A stretch of DNA of 64,000 bases from Nocardia miyunensis NBRC 108239 (GCF_001613065.1 NZ_BDBQ01000052.1:59553-123552), one strand, 5' to 3'. Shown: positions 34,557-43,527, counted from the first letter of the stretch. Numbers and translations are program-made. The notes: a model not told the origin generated them from the letters alone.

Positions 34557-36001
34557 TTCCCGTCACGCGAATCCGTGTGTCGTGAAACGGGGCCGCCCGC
34601 CCGGTACCCGTCGCGCGGCACGAACCGCCCGGTCGGGCCGGGATCGTGGAATCCGTTGTCGTCGAGTACGACTCGGCCGCGGGCGACGACGATCTGCGGC
34701 CATCCGCGCAACTCGTGCCCGTCGAACGGGGAGAAGTCCGTGCCCATGTGCAGCTCCGCCGCGGCGACGGCGCGGGTTCGGTCCGGGTCGAAGACGACGA
34801 GGTCCGCGTCGTAGCCGACGGTGATGCGCCCTTTGCCGGGCAGACCGTTGATTCGGGCCGGGGCCGCCGAGAAGACCTCGACGAACCGCTGGAGCACGGC
34901 GGGATCAGACGGTGCGCCCAGTGCGTCGGACAGCGTCGTGAAGGTGACCGGCATCCGCGTCTCGACCCCGGGCAGGCCGTGCGGCATATGCCGGACGTCG
35001 TCGCTACGCTCGCGCTTCTGCGCCAGGTCGTAGCAGGAATGATCGCTGGCGATCGTATCGACCGCCCCGATGGCGAACCTTTTCCGCAGCGCCGCAACGG
35101 TTTGCGGTGATCGCATCGGCGGGCAGCAGGCGAACCACTCCGGGAATTCGGCGGAGTAGACGCGCTCGTCGAGCGCCAGATAGTGCGGGCACGTCTCGGA
35201 GTGCACGTCGAGCCCACGGGCCCGCGCCGCACCGACCAGATCGACCGCGCCCGGCGTCGACTGATGGACGAAATACACTGCCGCACCGGTATATTCGGCC
35301 ACGGCGAGCACTTCACGCACGGACGCCTCCTCGGCGAGTTCCGGGCGGGTTCGATGCAGATGCCGGATTCCGGCAGTGCCAGCGGCGGCGTGACGCTCGG
35401 TGCAGTCGACGATCATCGCGTCGTGCTCGGCGTGGACGTAGGTCAGTCCGTCCAGCCGGACCATCTCCCGCATGACCTTCAGCACCGTGTCGTCGTCGGC
35501 CATCGTGGTCCCGCGATTGGTGGTGTACACCTTCACCGACCGGATGCCGAGGTCCGCCAGCTCCGCAAGCTGATCGGGAACCGTTGTGTCCCAGTCGATC
35601 ACGCACGCGTGCAGCGCGACATCGCACCGCGCCCGCCGGGCCAGTTCGAGCTTGGCGCGGGCCGCGGCGAGCGGGGTCTCGGTGCGGTCGCGGGGTATGC
35701 CGAAGTCCATGATCGTGGTCGTGCCGCCCCACAGCGCCGCACGGGAGGTGAGTTCGTAGTCGTCGAGAGTGCGGTAGCGGCCGGTGATCTGGGCTACGTG
35801 GCAGTGGCCGTCGACGCCGCCGGGGATGACGACCCGGCCCGCCGCATCGATGACCCGCGTGGCCGCCGGAACCGGTTCCGCGGCGTCGAGGACCGCCGCG
35901 ATCCGCCCGCGATCCACGACGATGTGCGCGGGCCGGATATGCGTCGCGTCGACAGCGAGCCCATGGGCGACAACGAGATCCGGCATGCGATCCGTGGTCA
36001 C
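34541..36001 (-). CDS. Hydantoinase/dihydropyrimidinase-like cyclic amidohydrolase
   Basis: About 486 residues of the amidohydrolase superfamily. The binuclear metal site is visible: HxH in GHCHV (His66, His68), the carboxylated Lys in SVKVYTTN (Lys157), His190 (TYVHAEHD), His246 (FVHQSTP) and Asp in IASDHSCYD. It opens cyclic ureides or imides such as hydantoins, dihydropyrimidines or allantoin. The GTG at 36001 is chosen because homology starts there; ATG 35986 is an alternative. A GntR-type operator lies at 36170-36183, leaving a leader of about 170 nt. It is divergent from the GntR gene and belongs to the regulon described in the findings. Confidence 0.87.
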   Translation of the reverse strand: MTTDRMPDLVVAHGLAVDATHIRPAHIVVDRGRIAAVLDAAEPVPAATRVIDAAGRVVIPGGVDGHCHVAQITGRYRTLDDYELTSRAALWGGTTTIMDFGIPRDRTETPLAAARAKLELARRARCDVALHACVIDWDTTVPDQLAELADLGIRSVKVYTTNRGTTMADDDTVLKVMREMVRLDGLTYVHAEHDAMIVDCTERHAAAGTAGIRHLHRTRPELAEEASVREVLAVAEYTGAAVYFVHQSTPGAVDLVGAARARGLDVHSETCPHYLALDERVYSAEFPEWFACCPPMRSPQTVAALRKRFAIGAVDTIASDHSCYDLAQKRERSDDVRHMPHGLPGVETRMPVTFTTLSDALGAPSDPAVLQRFVEVFSAAPARINGLPGKGRITVGYDADLVVFDPDRTRAVAAAELHMGTDFSPFDGHELRGWPQIVVARGRVVLDDNGFHDPGPTGRFVPRDGYRAGGPVSRHTDSRDGNYVFS

Positions 36002-36169
36002 AGTGCCACCGTCGCGGCGATCCGGGCCCACTCGGACACTCCCTGACGCTCGGTCCCGCCCAGGACGCGTGAGCACGGCCGACGGCGGTCCACGCACATC
36101 ATCGCCCCGTTCACGGGTGGCGGCCCAGTCAAGTGCACTCGTCGCACGACAACCTCCGTCGCAATCAGT
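36002..36169 (-). other. Untranslated leader of the hydantoinase gene (168 bp)
   Basis: Open in frame with the hydantoinase up to 36187, but the translation is Arg/Gly-rich and unlike amidohydrolases, so it is read as a leader between the operator and the start. No riboswitch fold is recognised. Confidence 0.4.
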
Positions 36170-36183
36170 TTTGGTATGCCAAA
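36170..36183. promoter_or_regulatory. GntR operator site 1
   Basis: TTTGGTATGCCAAA, an inverted repeat (TTTGG/CCAAA) upstream of the hydantoinase. It is identical to sites 4 and 5 of the same regulon. Confidence 0.7.
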
Positions 36184-36215
36184 GCATGCCCAGCGGAGTT
36201 CATCGGGTCAAGATT

Positions 36216-36230
36216 TCTTGGTATACCTTA
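36216..36230. promoter_or_regulatory. GntR operator site 2
   Basis: TCTTGGTATACCTTA, a slightly weaker copy of the TTTGGTATRCCAAA motif in the hydantoinase/gntR divergent region. Confidence 0.6.
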
Positions 36231-36332
36231 ATCAGGGATTAACACGTTTTCACCGGTGAATAACTGCTATGAAGCGTTTGTCACGGCCGTCGCCACCACC
36301 CGAGCACGAACAACCCAGCGTTGCGGAATCAC

Positions 36333-36346
36333 TTTGGTATACCGTG
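36333..36346. promoter_or_regulatory. GntR operator site 3
   Basis: TTTGGTATACCGTG, left half perfect, 53 bp upstream of the gntR start; probable autoregulation site. Confidence 0.6.
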
Positions 36347-36398
36347 ATATCGACGCGACGGGGCGATACCGATATTCGACCGATGAGGTGATCAGGCT

Positions 36399-37055
36399 AT
36401 GACAACGGCCCTCGAATGGACGCGATTGCGCGACGAGGTCTGCGAGCAGTTGCGGGATCGGATCATCGCCGGGCAGTTCCAGCCGGGATACCGGCTCGTG
36501 GAACGCGATCTCGCCGAGCAGTTCGGGGTGTCGCGGATTCCGGTCCGGGAGGCGATCCAGACGCTGATCACCGAGGGCTTCGTGGAGGTGCTGTCCCCGC
36601 GCAAGATCGTGGTGAAGCGAGTTTCCCGGCGTGATGTCGAGGAACTGTTCGGCGTCCGGGAGGCACTGGAGACATACGCGGCCCGCGAGGCCACCCTGCG
36701 GGCCGACAAAGCAGAGCTGCGCACGCTGAAAAACCTGGTCGAGAAGGCCCGGAGGGCGACTCTGTCCGGCCATCCCGACCGGATCAGCCGGGCCAACGCC
36801 GAATTCCACCGGCACATCATCGATATGGCCGGCAATCGGCTGCTGGCCGAACTGCTGCGGCCGCTGGAAGGGCGGCTGCGATGGCTGTTCCAGCAGATCG
36901 AGGACCCGGGACAGCTGTGGTGCGAACACCGGGCGCTGTACGAGGCGATCGCCTCGGGCGACGCGGACATCGCGGCCGACCACGCGCTGCGCCATGTGCG
37001 GGAGAATCGGGCGATCGCGCTGCACGTACTATTCGGCAATGACCGGGTGCCCTGA
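36399..37055 (+). CDS. GntR-family (FCD) transcriptional regulator
   Basis: 218 residues. The winged helix is LRDRIIAGQFQPGYRLVERDLAEQFGVSRIPVREAIQTLITEGFVEV, a canonical FadR/FCD GntR DNA-binding domain. The C-terminal FCD domain has metal/ligand-binding His and Asp (FHRHIIDMAGN, CEHRALYEAIASGD, ADHALRHVREN). FCD regulators bind palindromes with a T-G-G-T-A-x-x-A-C-C-A type core; six such sites surround this gene and the transporter/racemase genes to the right, making it the evident controller. It usually acts as a repressor released by a pathway acid. Confidence 0.9.
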   Translation: MTTALEWTRLRDEVCEQLRDRIIAGQFQPGYRLVERDLAEQFGVSRIPVREAIQTLITEGFVEVLSPRKIVVKRVSRRDVEELFGVREALETYAAREATLRADKAELRTLKNLVEKARRATLSGHPDRISRANAEFHRHIIDMAGNRLLAELLRPLEGRLRWLFQQIEDPGQLWCEHRALYEAIASGDADIAADHALRHVRENRAIALHVLFGNDRVP

Positions 37056-37107
37056 GCCCCTGGGGATTTCACCCGACGACGTGGACAGCGGCGGGCCGGT
37101 GCACGTT

Positions 37108-38259
37108 TCAGAGTCTTCCGGCCTCGTCCAGGATCCCGTGAATCGCATCGATCGAGACGTCCAGGGATTTGCGGTCCGTTCCACTCCACTCACGCTCGCT
37201 CAGGCTGTGCACCGAGAGCCACCCCGCCATGACTCCGTCGCGCACGACCGGACCGAGCATCTGCGCCCGCACGCCGTAGACGTCGCGAAGCGCGGTCGGC
37301 GGCTGCGGATCGTCGCGGAAATCGTTCTGCACCAACGGTTCACGATGCCGTTCCAGCCATTGGACCGTGTTCAGCCGACGCTGGTCGAGCGAGGCGTCCC
37401 GCCGTATCGAACGCACCCCGTCGCGCAATGCTTCCGCCGCGGTGAGATCGACCCGCAATCCGCGCTCGGGCAGATCGATGCGCAAGGTGGTTCGGTCGGC
37501 TCCGGTCGCATCGCGTAGCGCCTCGACCGTGCGCTGGAATTCGTTGCGCAAGTTGCCGGACCACAGCAGATCACCCCAGCCGGGCACCGCGGCCCCGGTG
37601 GACCGCAGGGTCCGCCAGAGCGTCGCGGTGACGCTGTCGAACACCGGAATGCCCAACTCGGCCTCGGCGCTCGCGGCAACGGCCGCGCCGAAGACGTTCG
37701 TGCACACCACCGCGACCGCGTGCGCGTCGGGAGTTCCCGCGGCCGTGACCATCCGCCGCACCCGGTCCTGCGGAACCTCGGCGAACGCGGCATTGTCGGT
37801 GAGACCGAGGTGTTCGCTTGCGACACAGTCGATTCCCTCGTCCCGATACACCGCGCGTATCCGTTCGGTCACCTCGGCCGTATAGGGCACGGCGAGACCG
37901 AGACTCGTGACGCCGTAGGCGCGGCAGGCGTCCAGTAGCGCCGAAGTCGATGTGATGACCTCGATTCCGGTCGCGTTCGCGAGCGCGGCGCACAGCGCGC
38001 GGTCGTGGTCGATGCCCAGCCATGAGCCCGCGGTGCCGTTCCAGGCGATGATGTCGACGCCCGCGTCGGCCAGGGACCGGGCGGCCGCCAGCATCGGCTC
38101 GATCGCGAACTGACTCGCCGCGGCCGAGTCGAGTCCGATCCGCGTGACCGGCACCCGGGCGAAATGCGCCGACACCCCGTCGTTTTCGGACAGCATCCGA
38201 TAGGTCGCCGGTTCCAGGCAGGTGTTCGACGAGGGGACGATCATTCCGACTCGATGCAC
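37108..38259 (-). CDS. Asp/Glu racemase-fold protein (AMDase/maleate isomerase-like) with C-terminal GAF-like domain
   Basis: 383 residues. Residues 1-235 match the maleate isomerase/arylmalonate decarboxylase branch of the Asp/Glu racemase fold: GMIVPSSNTCLEP at the start and AVVCTNVFGAA (Cys186) in the second half. The first catalytic Cys of racemases and maleate isomerases is replaced by Gly75 (AWNGTAGS), the pattern of AMDase (Gly74/Cys188), so decarboxylation of a malonate-type acid is more likely than racemisation. Residues about 240-383 look like a GAF domain (MLGPVVRDGVMAGWLSVHSLSEREWS), unusual for an enzyme and possibly a sensor of pathway compounds. A GntR operator lies upstream at 38300-38313. 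Confidence 0.75.
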   Translation of the reverse strand: MHRVGMIVPSSNTCLEPATYRMLSENDGVSAHFARVPVTRIGLDSAAASQFAIEPMLAAARSLADAGVDIIAWNGTAGSWLGIDHDRALCAALANATGIEVITSTSALLDACRAYGVTSLGLAVPYTAEVTERIRAVYRDEGIDCVASEHLGLTDNAAFAEVPQDRVRRMVTAAGTPDAHAVAVVCTNVFGAAVAASAEAELGIPVFDSVTATLWRTLRSTGAAVPGWGDLLWSGNLRNEFQRTVEALRDATGADRTTLRIDLPERGLRVDLTAAEALRDGVRSIRRDASLDQRRLNTVQWLERHREPLVQNDFRDDPQPPTALRDVYGVRAQMLGPVVRDGVMAGWLSVHSLSEREWSGTDRKSLDVSIDAIHGILDEAGRL

Positions 38260-38299
38260 GTGTCACTCCTTCAGATGTCGACCGGATCCTCGCACCGAG

Positions 38300-38313
38300 T
38301 TTGGTATGCCAAA
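38300..38313. promoter_or_regulatory. GntR operator site 4
   Basis: TTTGGTATGCCAAA, perfect copy, 41 bp before the racemase/decarboxylase-like start (minus strand). Confidence 0.7.
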
Positions 38314-38372
38314 TCGCCCCGCCTGTTACACGCACGTTCTCAGTCTGTTTCTACTGAAAACGGCACGTTAAG

Positions 38373-38386
38373 TTTGGTATGCCAAA
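38373..38386. promoter_or_regulatory. GntR operator site 5
   Basis: TTTGGTATGCCAAA, a second perfect copy in the divergent 306 bp region between the racemase-like gene and the NCS1 permease. Confidence 0.7.
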
Positions 38387-38513
38387 TTCCCCGCGATACT
38401 CCTCGGCTGACTATGTAAACACAGGTAGATCGCCATTTTCTCGATGACAGCACCGCAGGGAGAAGCGGTTGACATCCGGCACGCCGACCCCGAATCTCTG
38501 TGCTGTCCGGCTA

Positions 38514-38527
38514 TTTGGAATACCAAA
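38514..38527. promoter_or_regulatory. GntR operator site 6
   Basis: TTTGGAATACCAAA, a perfect inverted repeat with one base changed from the consensus, 39 bp upstream of the permease start. Confidence 0.68.
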
Positions 38528-38565
38528 GAGGCCGGAGGCGTCCCCTCTCTTCCGTTGGAGCAGTC

Positions 38566-39885
38566 ATGTCCGAAAACTCCCACGAGCCGCACCTCGAACT
38601 GGCCGAGGAATACGAGCACGAGCCCGTCCCCGATACGGCCCGCCGCAGCACGCTGTCCATCGCCGCGGTCTGGTTCGGCTTCCCGATGAACCTGGGCAAC
38701 GCGGTCTTCGGCGGCGTGATCGTCTACAACCTCGGCATCGCCGCGGGCCTTGCCGCGCTGCTGCTGGGCAACCTCATCCTGTTCGCCTACGTCGGCGCGC
38801 TGAGCTACATCGCCGGGCGCACCGGCAAGAGCTTCTCGCAACAGGCCGCGGCCACCTTCGGCAGCACCGGACGCCGGATCGCCACGGCCTTCCTCGCCAC
38901 CGTCGTCATCGGCTGGTTCTCCTTCCAGATCGGGCTCACGGGAACGACTTTGCGCGATGCGCTGGGCTGGCCCGCGCTGGCGGCAGCGGCGGTCGGATGT
39001 GTGCTGTACACCCTGGTGACCATCGTCGGCATCCGGGCCCTCTCGTGGCTCGGCATGGTCGCCGCGCCGCTGTTCGTGGTGCTGGCCGTCGTCGCGCTGT
39101 GTTTCGGCGCATCCGGAAACGGGCTGTCCGTACATCAGGTGCTCGGCTATCACGGCGGCGGCACGGCGCTGTCGTTCGGAGCGGCGGTCAGCATCGTGGT
39201 GGCCGGATTCGCCGACTCCGGAACCATGACAGCCGATTTCACGCGCTGGGCCAAGAGCGGCCGCGCCGGTGTCGGGGCGACCTTCTGGGCCTTCCCGGTG
39301 TCGAACTTCATCGCCTACGCCATCGGCGGACTGGTCGTCGCGGTCGGCGGATCGGCGCATCCGGCCACCGACGGCGGCGGCTTCCTGGGCCTGCTGACCG
39401 GGCACAGCGCGCTGCTGACCATCGTCGCGGTCGCGTTCGTGTACATCAACCTCGGATCGGTGGCCTCGCACTGCCTGTACAACGGCGCGCTCGGCTGGTC
39501 CGGCATCACCCGCCTCGGAATGCGCCCGGTCGCACTGATTCTCGGAGTGGTCGGCCTGGTCACCGCGCTCACGGGGGTGTGGAGTCATTTCCTGGACTGG
39601 CTCAACCTGCTCGGCATCTTCGTGCCGCCGATCGGCGCGGTGCTGATCGTCGACCAGTTGGCGCTGCGTCGCGCGATCGGACGAGAGTCTCTGCGCCCCA
39701 CCGCTTTCGCCGCGTGGGCGCTGGGCGCCGCGGCCGCCACCGCGGCGCATTATCTGATGCCGGGCTCGGTCGATGCGGTGGTCGGCATCGCTGCCGCCGG
39801 ACTGGTGTACACCGCGATGGAGAAGCTGCGCCGGCCCCGGACCGTCTCCGCGATGGTCACCGAAACCCAGGCGGCACAGGCATGA
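38566..39885 (+). CDS. NCS1 cytosine permease-like transporter (CodB type)
   Basis: 439 residues with about 12 membrane helices. WFGFPMNLGNAVFGGVIVYNLGIAAG is the first-helix region of CodB-like NCS1 transporters, and SYIAGRTGKSFSQQAAATFGSTG the following loop. Such proteins import cytosine, hydantoin, allantoin or similar rings by Na+/H+ symport. The ATG at 38566 follows TTGGAG. It is coupled to the amidase (ATGA overlap) and preceded by two GntR operators, so it likely brings in the ring compound opened by the hydantoinase. Confidence 0.9.
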   Translation: MSENSHEPHLELAEEYEHEPVPDTARRSTLSIAAVWFGFPMNLGNAVFGGVIVYNLGIAAGLAALLLGNLILFAYVGALSYIAGRTGKSFSQQAAATFGSTGRRIATAFLATVVIGWFSFQIGLTGTTLRDALGWPALAAAAVGCVLYTLVTIVGIRALSWLGMVAAPLFVVLAVVALCFGASGNGLSVHQVLGYHGGGTALSFGAAVSIVVAGFADSGTMTADFTRWAKSGRAGVGATFWAFPVSNFIAYAIGGLVVAVGGSAHPATDGGGFLGLLTGHSALLTIVAVAFVYINLGSVASHCLYNGALGWSGITRLGMRPVALILGVVGLVTALTGVWSHFLDWLNLLGIFVPPIGAVLIVDQLALRRAIGRESLRPTAFAAWALGAAAATAAHYLMPGSVDAVVGIAAAGLVYTAMEKLRRPRTVSAMVTETQAAQA

Positions 39886-41288
39886 TCGGCGCGCGGACCA
39901 CACAACCGAGTGCCGCGGAGCTGGTCCAGCAGCTCGCCGCCGGTGCGCTGTCCCCGGTCGAGATCATCGAGGAAGCCCTGGGACGGCTCACCGAGTCGGA
40001 CCCGGAACTGCACGCATTCTGCACTCCCACACCCGAAATCGCCCGCACCCGGGCCCGGCAGCTGGAGCGGGACCTGCGCGCCGGAACGGCCGGGCCGCTG
40101 GCCGGAATCCCGTACGCGGTGAAGGATCTGATCTGTACCAAAGGCATTCGAACCACCTCGGGTTCAGTGGTGTACGCCGATTTCGTGCCCGAGGAAGACG
40201 ACATCTGCGTCGAGCGGCTGGACCGCGCCGGTGCGATCAGCCTGGGCAAGACCAACGCCAGCGAATTCGGTTACAGCGCAACGGGAACCAATCCGCTATT
40301 TCCCACCACCCGCAACCCGTGGGATCTTTCGCGCACCCCTGGTGGATCCAGCGCGGGATCGGCTGCCGCGGTGGCGGCGGGCATCGTCCCGTTCGCGCTC
40401 GGCAGCGACGGCGGCGGCTCGATCCGCATCCCGGCCGCGCTCACCGGGACGGTCGGATTCAAACCCTCGATGGGGCGCGTGCCGGTGTATCCGGGCTGCC
40501 GCGACGAGCGTTACCCGGGCGTCTCGGGATGGGAGAGCATCGAACACATCGGCCCGATCGCGCGCACCGTGGGTGACGTCGCCCTGGCGATGACCGTGCT
40601 GGCCGGACCCGACCCGCGCGACCGGCACACGCTGCCCGCCGGGGACGTCGGCTGGCAGGCCGCCGTCCGCGATCCGGACGTACGCGGGTTGCGCATCGGC
40701 TACAGCGCCGACTTCGGTTATCTCGCCGTCGATCCGGAGGTGCGCGCGGCCGCGGACCGCGCCGCCGCCGCTTTCGAATCCGAACTCGGCTGTGCGGTAA
40801 CGGCATTCGTGCCCGACTGGGAGAATCCGGCGCAGCACTTCACGGCACTGATCATGGCCGAGACCGACCTGGTGGGCATGCGCGCCCTGCTGCCCGAATT
40901 CCGGGAACGCATGTCACCACACCTGGTCGCCATGCTCGAAACCGGCTGGACCGCAGAGGATTTCACTCGGGCGAACCTGATGCGCAAGACCGTCGCGAAC
41001 CGGATGGCCCGAATCATGACCCGCTTCGACCTGCTGCTCACACCCACCGCGGCCGTCCCCGCCTTCCCGCTGGACATCGAGGGCCCCACCGAAGTCGACG
41101 GCCGCGCGGTGTCACCCACCGCCTGGCAAGGCTTCACCCCGATAGCCAACCTCACCGGCCAGCCAGCGATCAGCATGCCGGCGGGCACGACCGCCACGGG
41201 CCTGCCCGTCGGCATCCAGCTCATCGGCCGGCACCTCGACGACGCCACAGTGCTGCGCGCGGCAGCCGCCTACGAGCGGATCAGCTGA
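39882..41288 (+). CDS. Amidase signature family enzyme
   Basis: 468 residues. The Ser-cisSer-Lys triad is visible: Lys in YAVKDLICTKG, the Gly-Ser-rich motif TPGGSSAGSAAAVAAG with the cis-Ser, and the nucleophilic Ser in GSDGGGSIRIPAAL. These enzymes hydrolyse linear amides, ureides or carbamoyl compounds. The 4 bp overlap with the permease and the GntR sites put it in the hydantoinase regulon, where it could cut the opened ureide (compare ureidomalonase and similar enzymes). A GatA role is unlikely because no GatC/GatB are near. Confidence 0.88.
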   Translation: MIGARTTQPSAAELVQQLAAGALSPVEIIEEALGRLTESDPELHAFCTPTPEIARTRARQLERDLRAGTAGPLAGIPYAVKDLICTKGIRTTSGSVVYADFVPEEDDICVERLDRAGAISLGKTNASEFGYSATGTNPLFPTTRNPWDLSRTPGGSSAGSAAAVAAGIVPFALGSDGGGSIRIPAALTGTVGFKPSMGRVPVYPGCRDERYPGVSGWESIEHIGPIARTVGDVALAMTVLAGPDPRDRHTLPAGDVGWQAAVRDPDVRGLRIGYSADFGYLAVDPEVRAAADRAAAAFESELGCAVTAFVPDWENPAQHFTALIMAETDLVGMRALLPEFRERMSPHLVAMLETGWTAEDFTRANLMRKTVANRMARIMTRFDLLLTPTAAVPAFPLDIEGPTEVDGRAVSPTAWQGFTPIANLTGQPAISMPAGTTATGLPVGIQLIGRHLDDATVLRAAAAYERIS

Positions 41289-41521
41289 TCCACCCGAACC
41301 GATCTCCTGGGACACCACCGAAACCGCACCGGGTGTGTCGGCCCTCCTCCGGCGAATACACCGACTTGGCTACCGCACCCGGCCGGTTCGCGAGCAGCCT
41401 CGTGGTTCTTCACCGCGACGCCGTCACCGCGTTGATGCCGGTCCGGATGACCGCACACCGATTCCGGCAGGTCACTCGGCGACATGCGCCGCCCTGACGG
41501 TTTCGTGTCGGTGGGTCTGGG

Positions 41522-41527
41522 TAGCGT
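41522..41527 (+). promoter_or_regulatory. -10 element of possible leaderless ligase transcript
   Basis: TAGCGT (TANNNT) ends 8 nt before the GTG at 41536; no ribosome site is seen. Confidence 0.4.
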
Positions 41528-41535
41528 CCTGTGCT

Positions 41536-43527
41536 GTGGAAACCGGGGAACGAATCCAAGAGCTCGCGGACCGGGTCGTGGCGCTGCGTGATGCCTACTA
41601 CCAGGGCTCGCCGCTGGTCGCCGACGCCGAGTACGACGCGATCGAGGACGAGTTGCGCGGGTTGATCGAATCGCGCCCCGATCTGGCGCCCGACCCGAAT
41701 CCGCTCGAACGGGTCGGTGCGCCCGCGGCGCTGCACGCGCCGATCCGGCACTCACGTCCGATGCTCTCGCTCGAGAAGGCCACCAAACCCGAGCAGGTCG
41801 CGGCCTTCTTCGATCGCTTCGGCGGTCAGTCGGTGGTGGTGATGCCCAAGCTCGACGGGCTGTCGCTGGCCCTGGTGTACGAGGACGGGCAACTGGTGCG
41901 TGCGGTGACTCGCGGTGACGGCACCACCGGTGACGACGTGACCATGCTGGTCCGCGCCCTGATCGACGGCGTCCCGAGCCGGATCGCCGTCCCGGGACGG
42001 GTGGAGGTGCGCGGCGAGGCGGTGATGCTGCGCTCGACCTTCCTGGCCTACAACACCGCGCATCCGGACAAGCCGCTGATCAATCCGCGCAACGCCGCGG
42101 CGGGCACGCTGCGCGCCAAGGACCCGGCCACGGTCGCCGAACGCCGCCTCCAGTTCTTCGGCTTCGACCTGGACACCTCCGCCGAGAACACATCGGTCGA
42201 CCTCGAGGAAGGGTTGCGAGCCCTGGGAATCGCGGGCGCGCAGATGCGGTTGTGCGCGGACGCCGAGCAGGCCCAGGCCGCGATCACCGCGATCGAACAG
42301 GGCCGCAACGAACTGGATTACGACATCGACGGCGCCGTGCTGCGCCTGGCCGATCGCGACGCCTACGCCGCGGCGGGGACGCGCTCGAACTCCCCGCGCG
42401 GCGCGCTGGCATTCAAGTTCGCCGCCGAGGAGAAGACCACACTGCTGGCCGAGGTGGTCTGGGACGTGGGCAAAACCGGCAAGATCGTCCCGGTCGCCTG
42501 GCTGGAACCGGTGTTCGTCGGCGGCACCACGGTCACCAAGGCCACCCTGGCCAACCAGCAGGTGATCCGCGCCCGCGACATCAAGATCGGCGACACCGTA
42601 CTGGTCCGCCGCGCCGGCGATGTGATCCCGTTCGTCGCGGGCGTGCTCGACGCCGCACGGCGCACGGGCGCCGAACGCGAGATCGTGCCACCCACGGTCT
42701 GCCCCTCGTGCGGACAACCGGTCACCGAGCAGGGCAACAGCCGAGAACTGTTCTGCACCAACGTTTCCTGTCCCGCCCAGACCGTCCGCAGACTCATTCA
42801 CTGGGCATCCCGGGCCGCCGCCGACATCGACGCCATCGGCCAGGTGTGGATCGAACGCCTCGCCGAGGCGGGCATCCTCGAACACCCGTCCGACTTCTAT
42901 ACACTCACCGCCGAACGCCTGCTCGAATTCGATCGCATCGGCGAGGTCTCGGCCACCCGCATGATCGACTCCATCGACGCCAGCCGCCGGGTCGGCCTGC
43001 GCCGCGCACTGATCGGCCTGGCGATCCCGATGGCCTCCGACGGGACCGCCGCCCGCCTGGCCCGAGCCGGATTCCGCACCCTCGAGGAAGTCGCCGACGC
43101 GGACGAGGAGCAGCTCGTCGCGGTGGAGGACATCGGACCGAAGGTCGCGGCCTCCCTCATCGAAAACCTCACCCGCCTGCGCCCGGAACTCGAACGACTG
43201 CGGCAGGCAGGCGTCAGCCTGGATGTCCGCGAGGAGGACCTTCCCCCCGTCGTCGCGGCGGGAGCACCCCTGGAAGGCAAAACAGTGGTGATCACCGGCG
43301 CCATCAACGACCCCCGCTCCGGCGAGAAGGTCGCCCGCCCGACATTCCAGCGCCTCTGCGAAAAGGCCGGTGCCACAACCGCATCGTCGGTCTCGGCCAA
43401 CACCGACCTACTCATCACCGGCGCAGGAGTCGGCGACAGCAAGCTCACCAAGGCAGAGAAACTCGGCGTCGAAGTCATCGACCAGAACGAGATCTGGAAT
43501 CTGTTGATCACCGCCAACGTCATCTGA
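41536..43527 (+). CDS. ligA: NAD-dependent DNA ligase LigA (possible second copy)
   Basis: 663 residues. The order is complete: Ia domain (ADAEYDAIEDEL), adenylation motif MPKLDGLSLAL with the active-site Lys, OB-fold, Cys4 zinc finger (CPSCG...CTNVSC), helix-hairpin-helix (EDIGPKVAASLIENL) and BRCT (GKTVVITGAINDPRSGEK). It seals nicks using NAD+. The sequence is divergent from the housekeeping actinobacterial LigA (KLDG rather than KVDG/KIDG), slightly shorter, and lies among accessory genes. It may therefore be a paralogue rather than the essential copy. The GTG at 41536 fits the start of the family and a leaderless promoter. Confidence 0.92.
   Translation: METGERIQELADRVVALRDAYYQGSPLVADAEYDAIEDELRGLIESRPDLAPDPNPLERVGAPAALHAPIRHSRPMLSLEKATKPEQVAAFFDRFGGQSVVVMPKLDGLSLALVYEDGQLVRAVTRGDGTTGDDVTMLVRALIDGVPSRIAVPGRVEVRGEAVMLRSTFLAYNTAHPDKPLINPRNAAAGTLRAKDPATVAERRLQFFGFDLDTSAENTSVDLEEGLRALGIAGAQMRLCADAEQAQAAITAIEQGRNELDYDIDGAVLRLADRDAYAAAGTRSNSPRGALAFKFAAEEKTTLLAEVVWDVGKTGKIVPVAWLEPVFVGGTTVTKATLANQQVIRARDIKIGDTVLVRRAGDVIPFVAGVLDAARRTGAEREIVPPTVCPSCGQPVTEQGNSRELFCTNVSCPAQTVRRLIHWASRAAADIDAIGQVWIERLAEAGILEHPSDFYTLTAERLLEFDRIGEVSATRMIDSIDASRRVGLRRALIGLAIPMASDGTAARLARAGFRTLEEVADADEEQLVAVEDIGPKVAASLIENLTRLRPELERLRQAGVSLDVREEDLPPVVAAGAPLEGKTVVITGAINDPRSGEKVARPTFQRLCEKAGATTASSVSANTDLLITGAGVGDSKLTKAEKLGVEVIDQNEIWNLLITANVI

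Noticed and set aside
36002..36187. Longer N-terminus for the hydantoinase
   Set aside because: The extra residues do not resemble amidohydrolases and would place the start inside the GntR operator.
39882..41288. GatA subunit of the tRNA amidotransferase
   Set aside because: No GatB or GatC near; coupled instead to an NCS1 permease under GntR operators.
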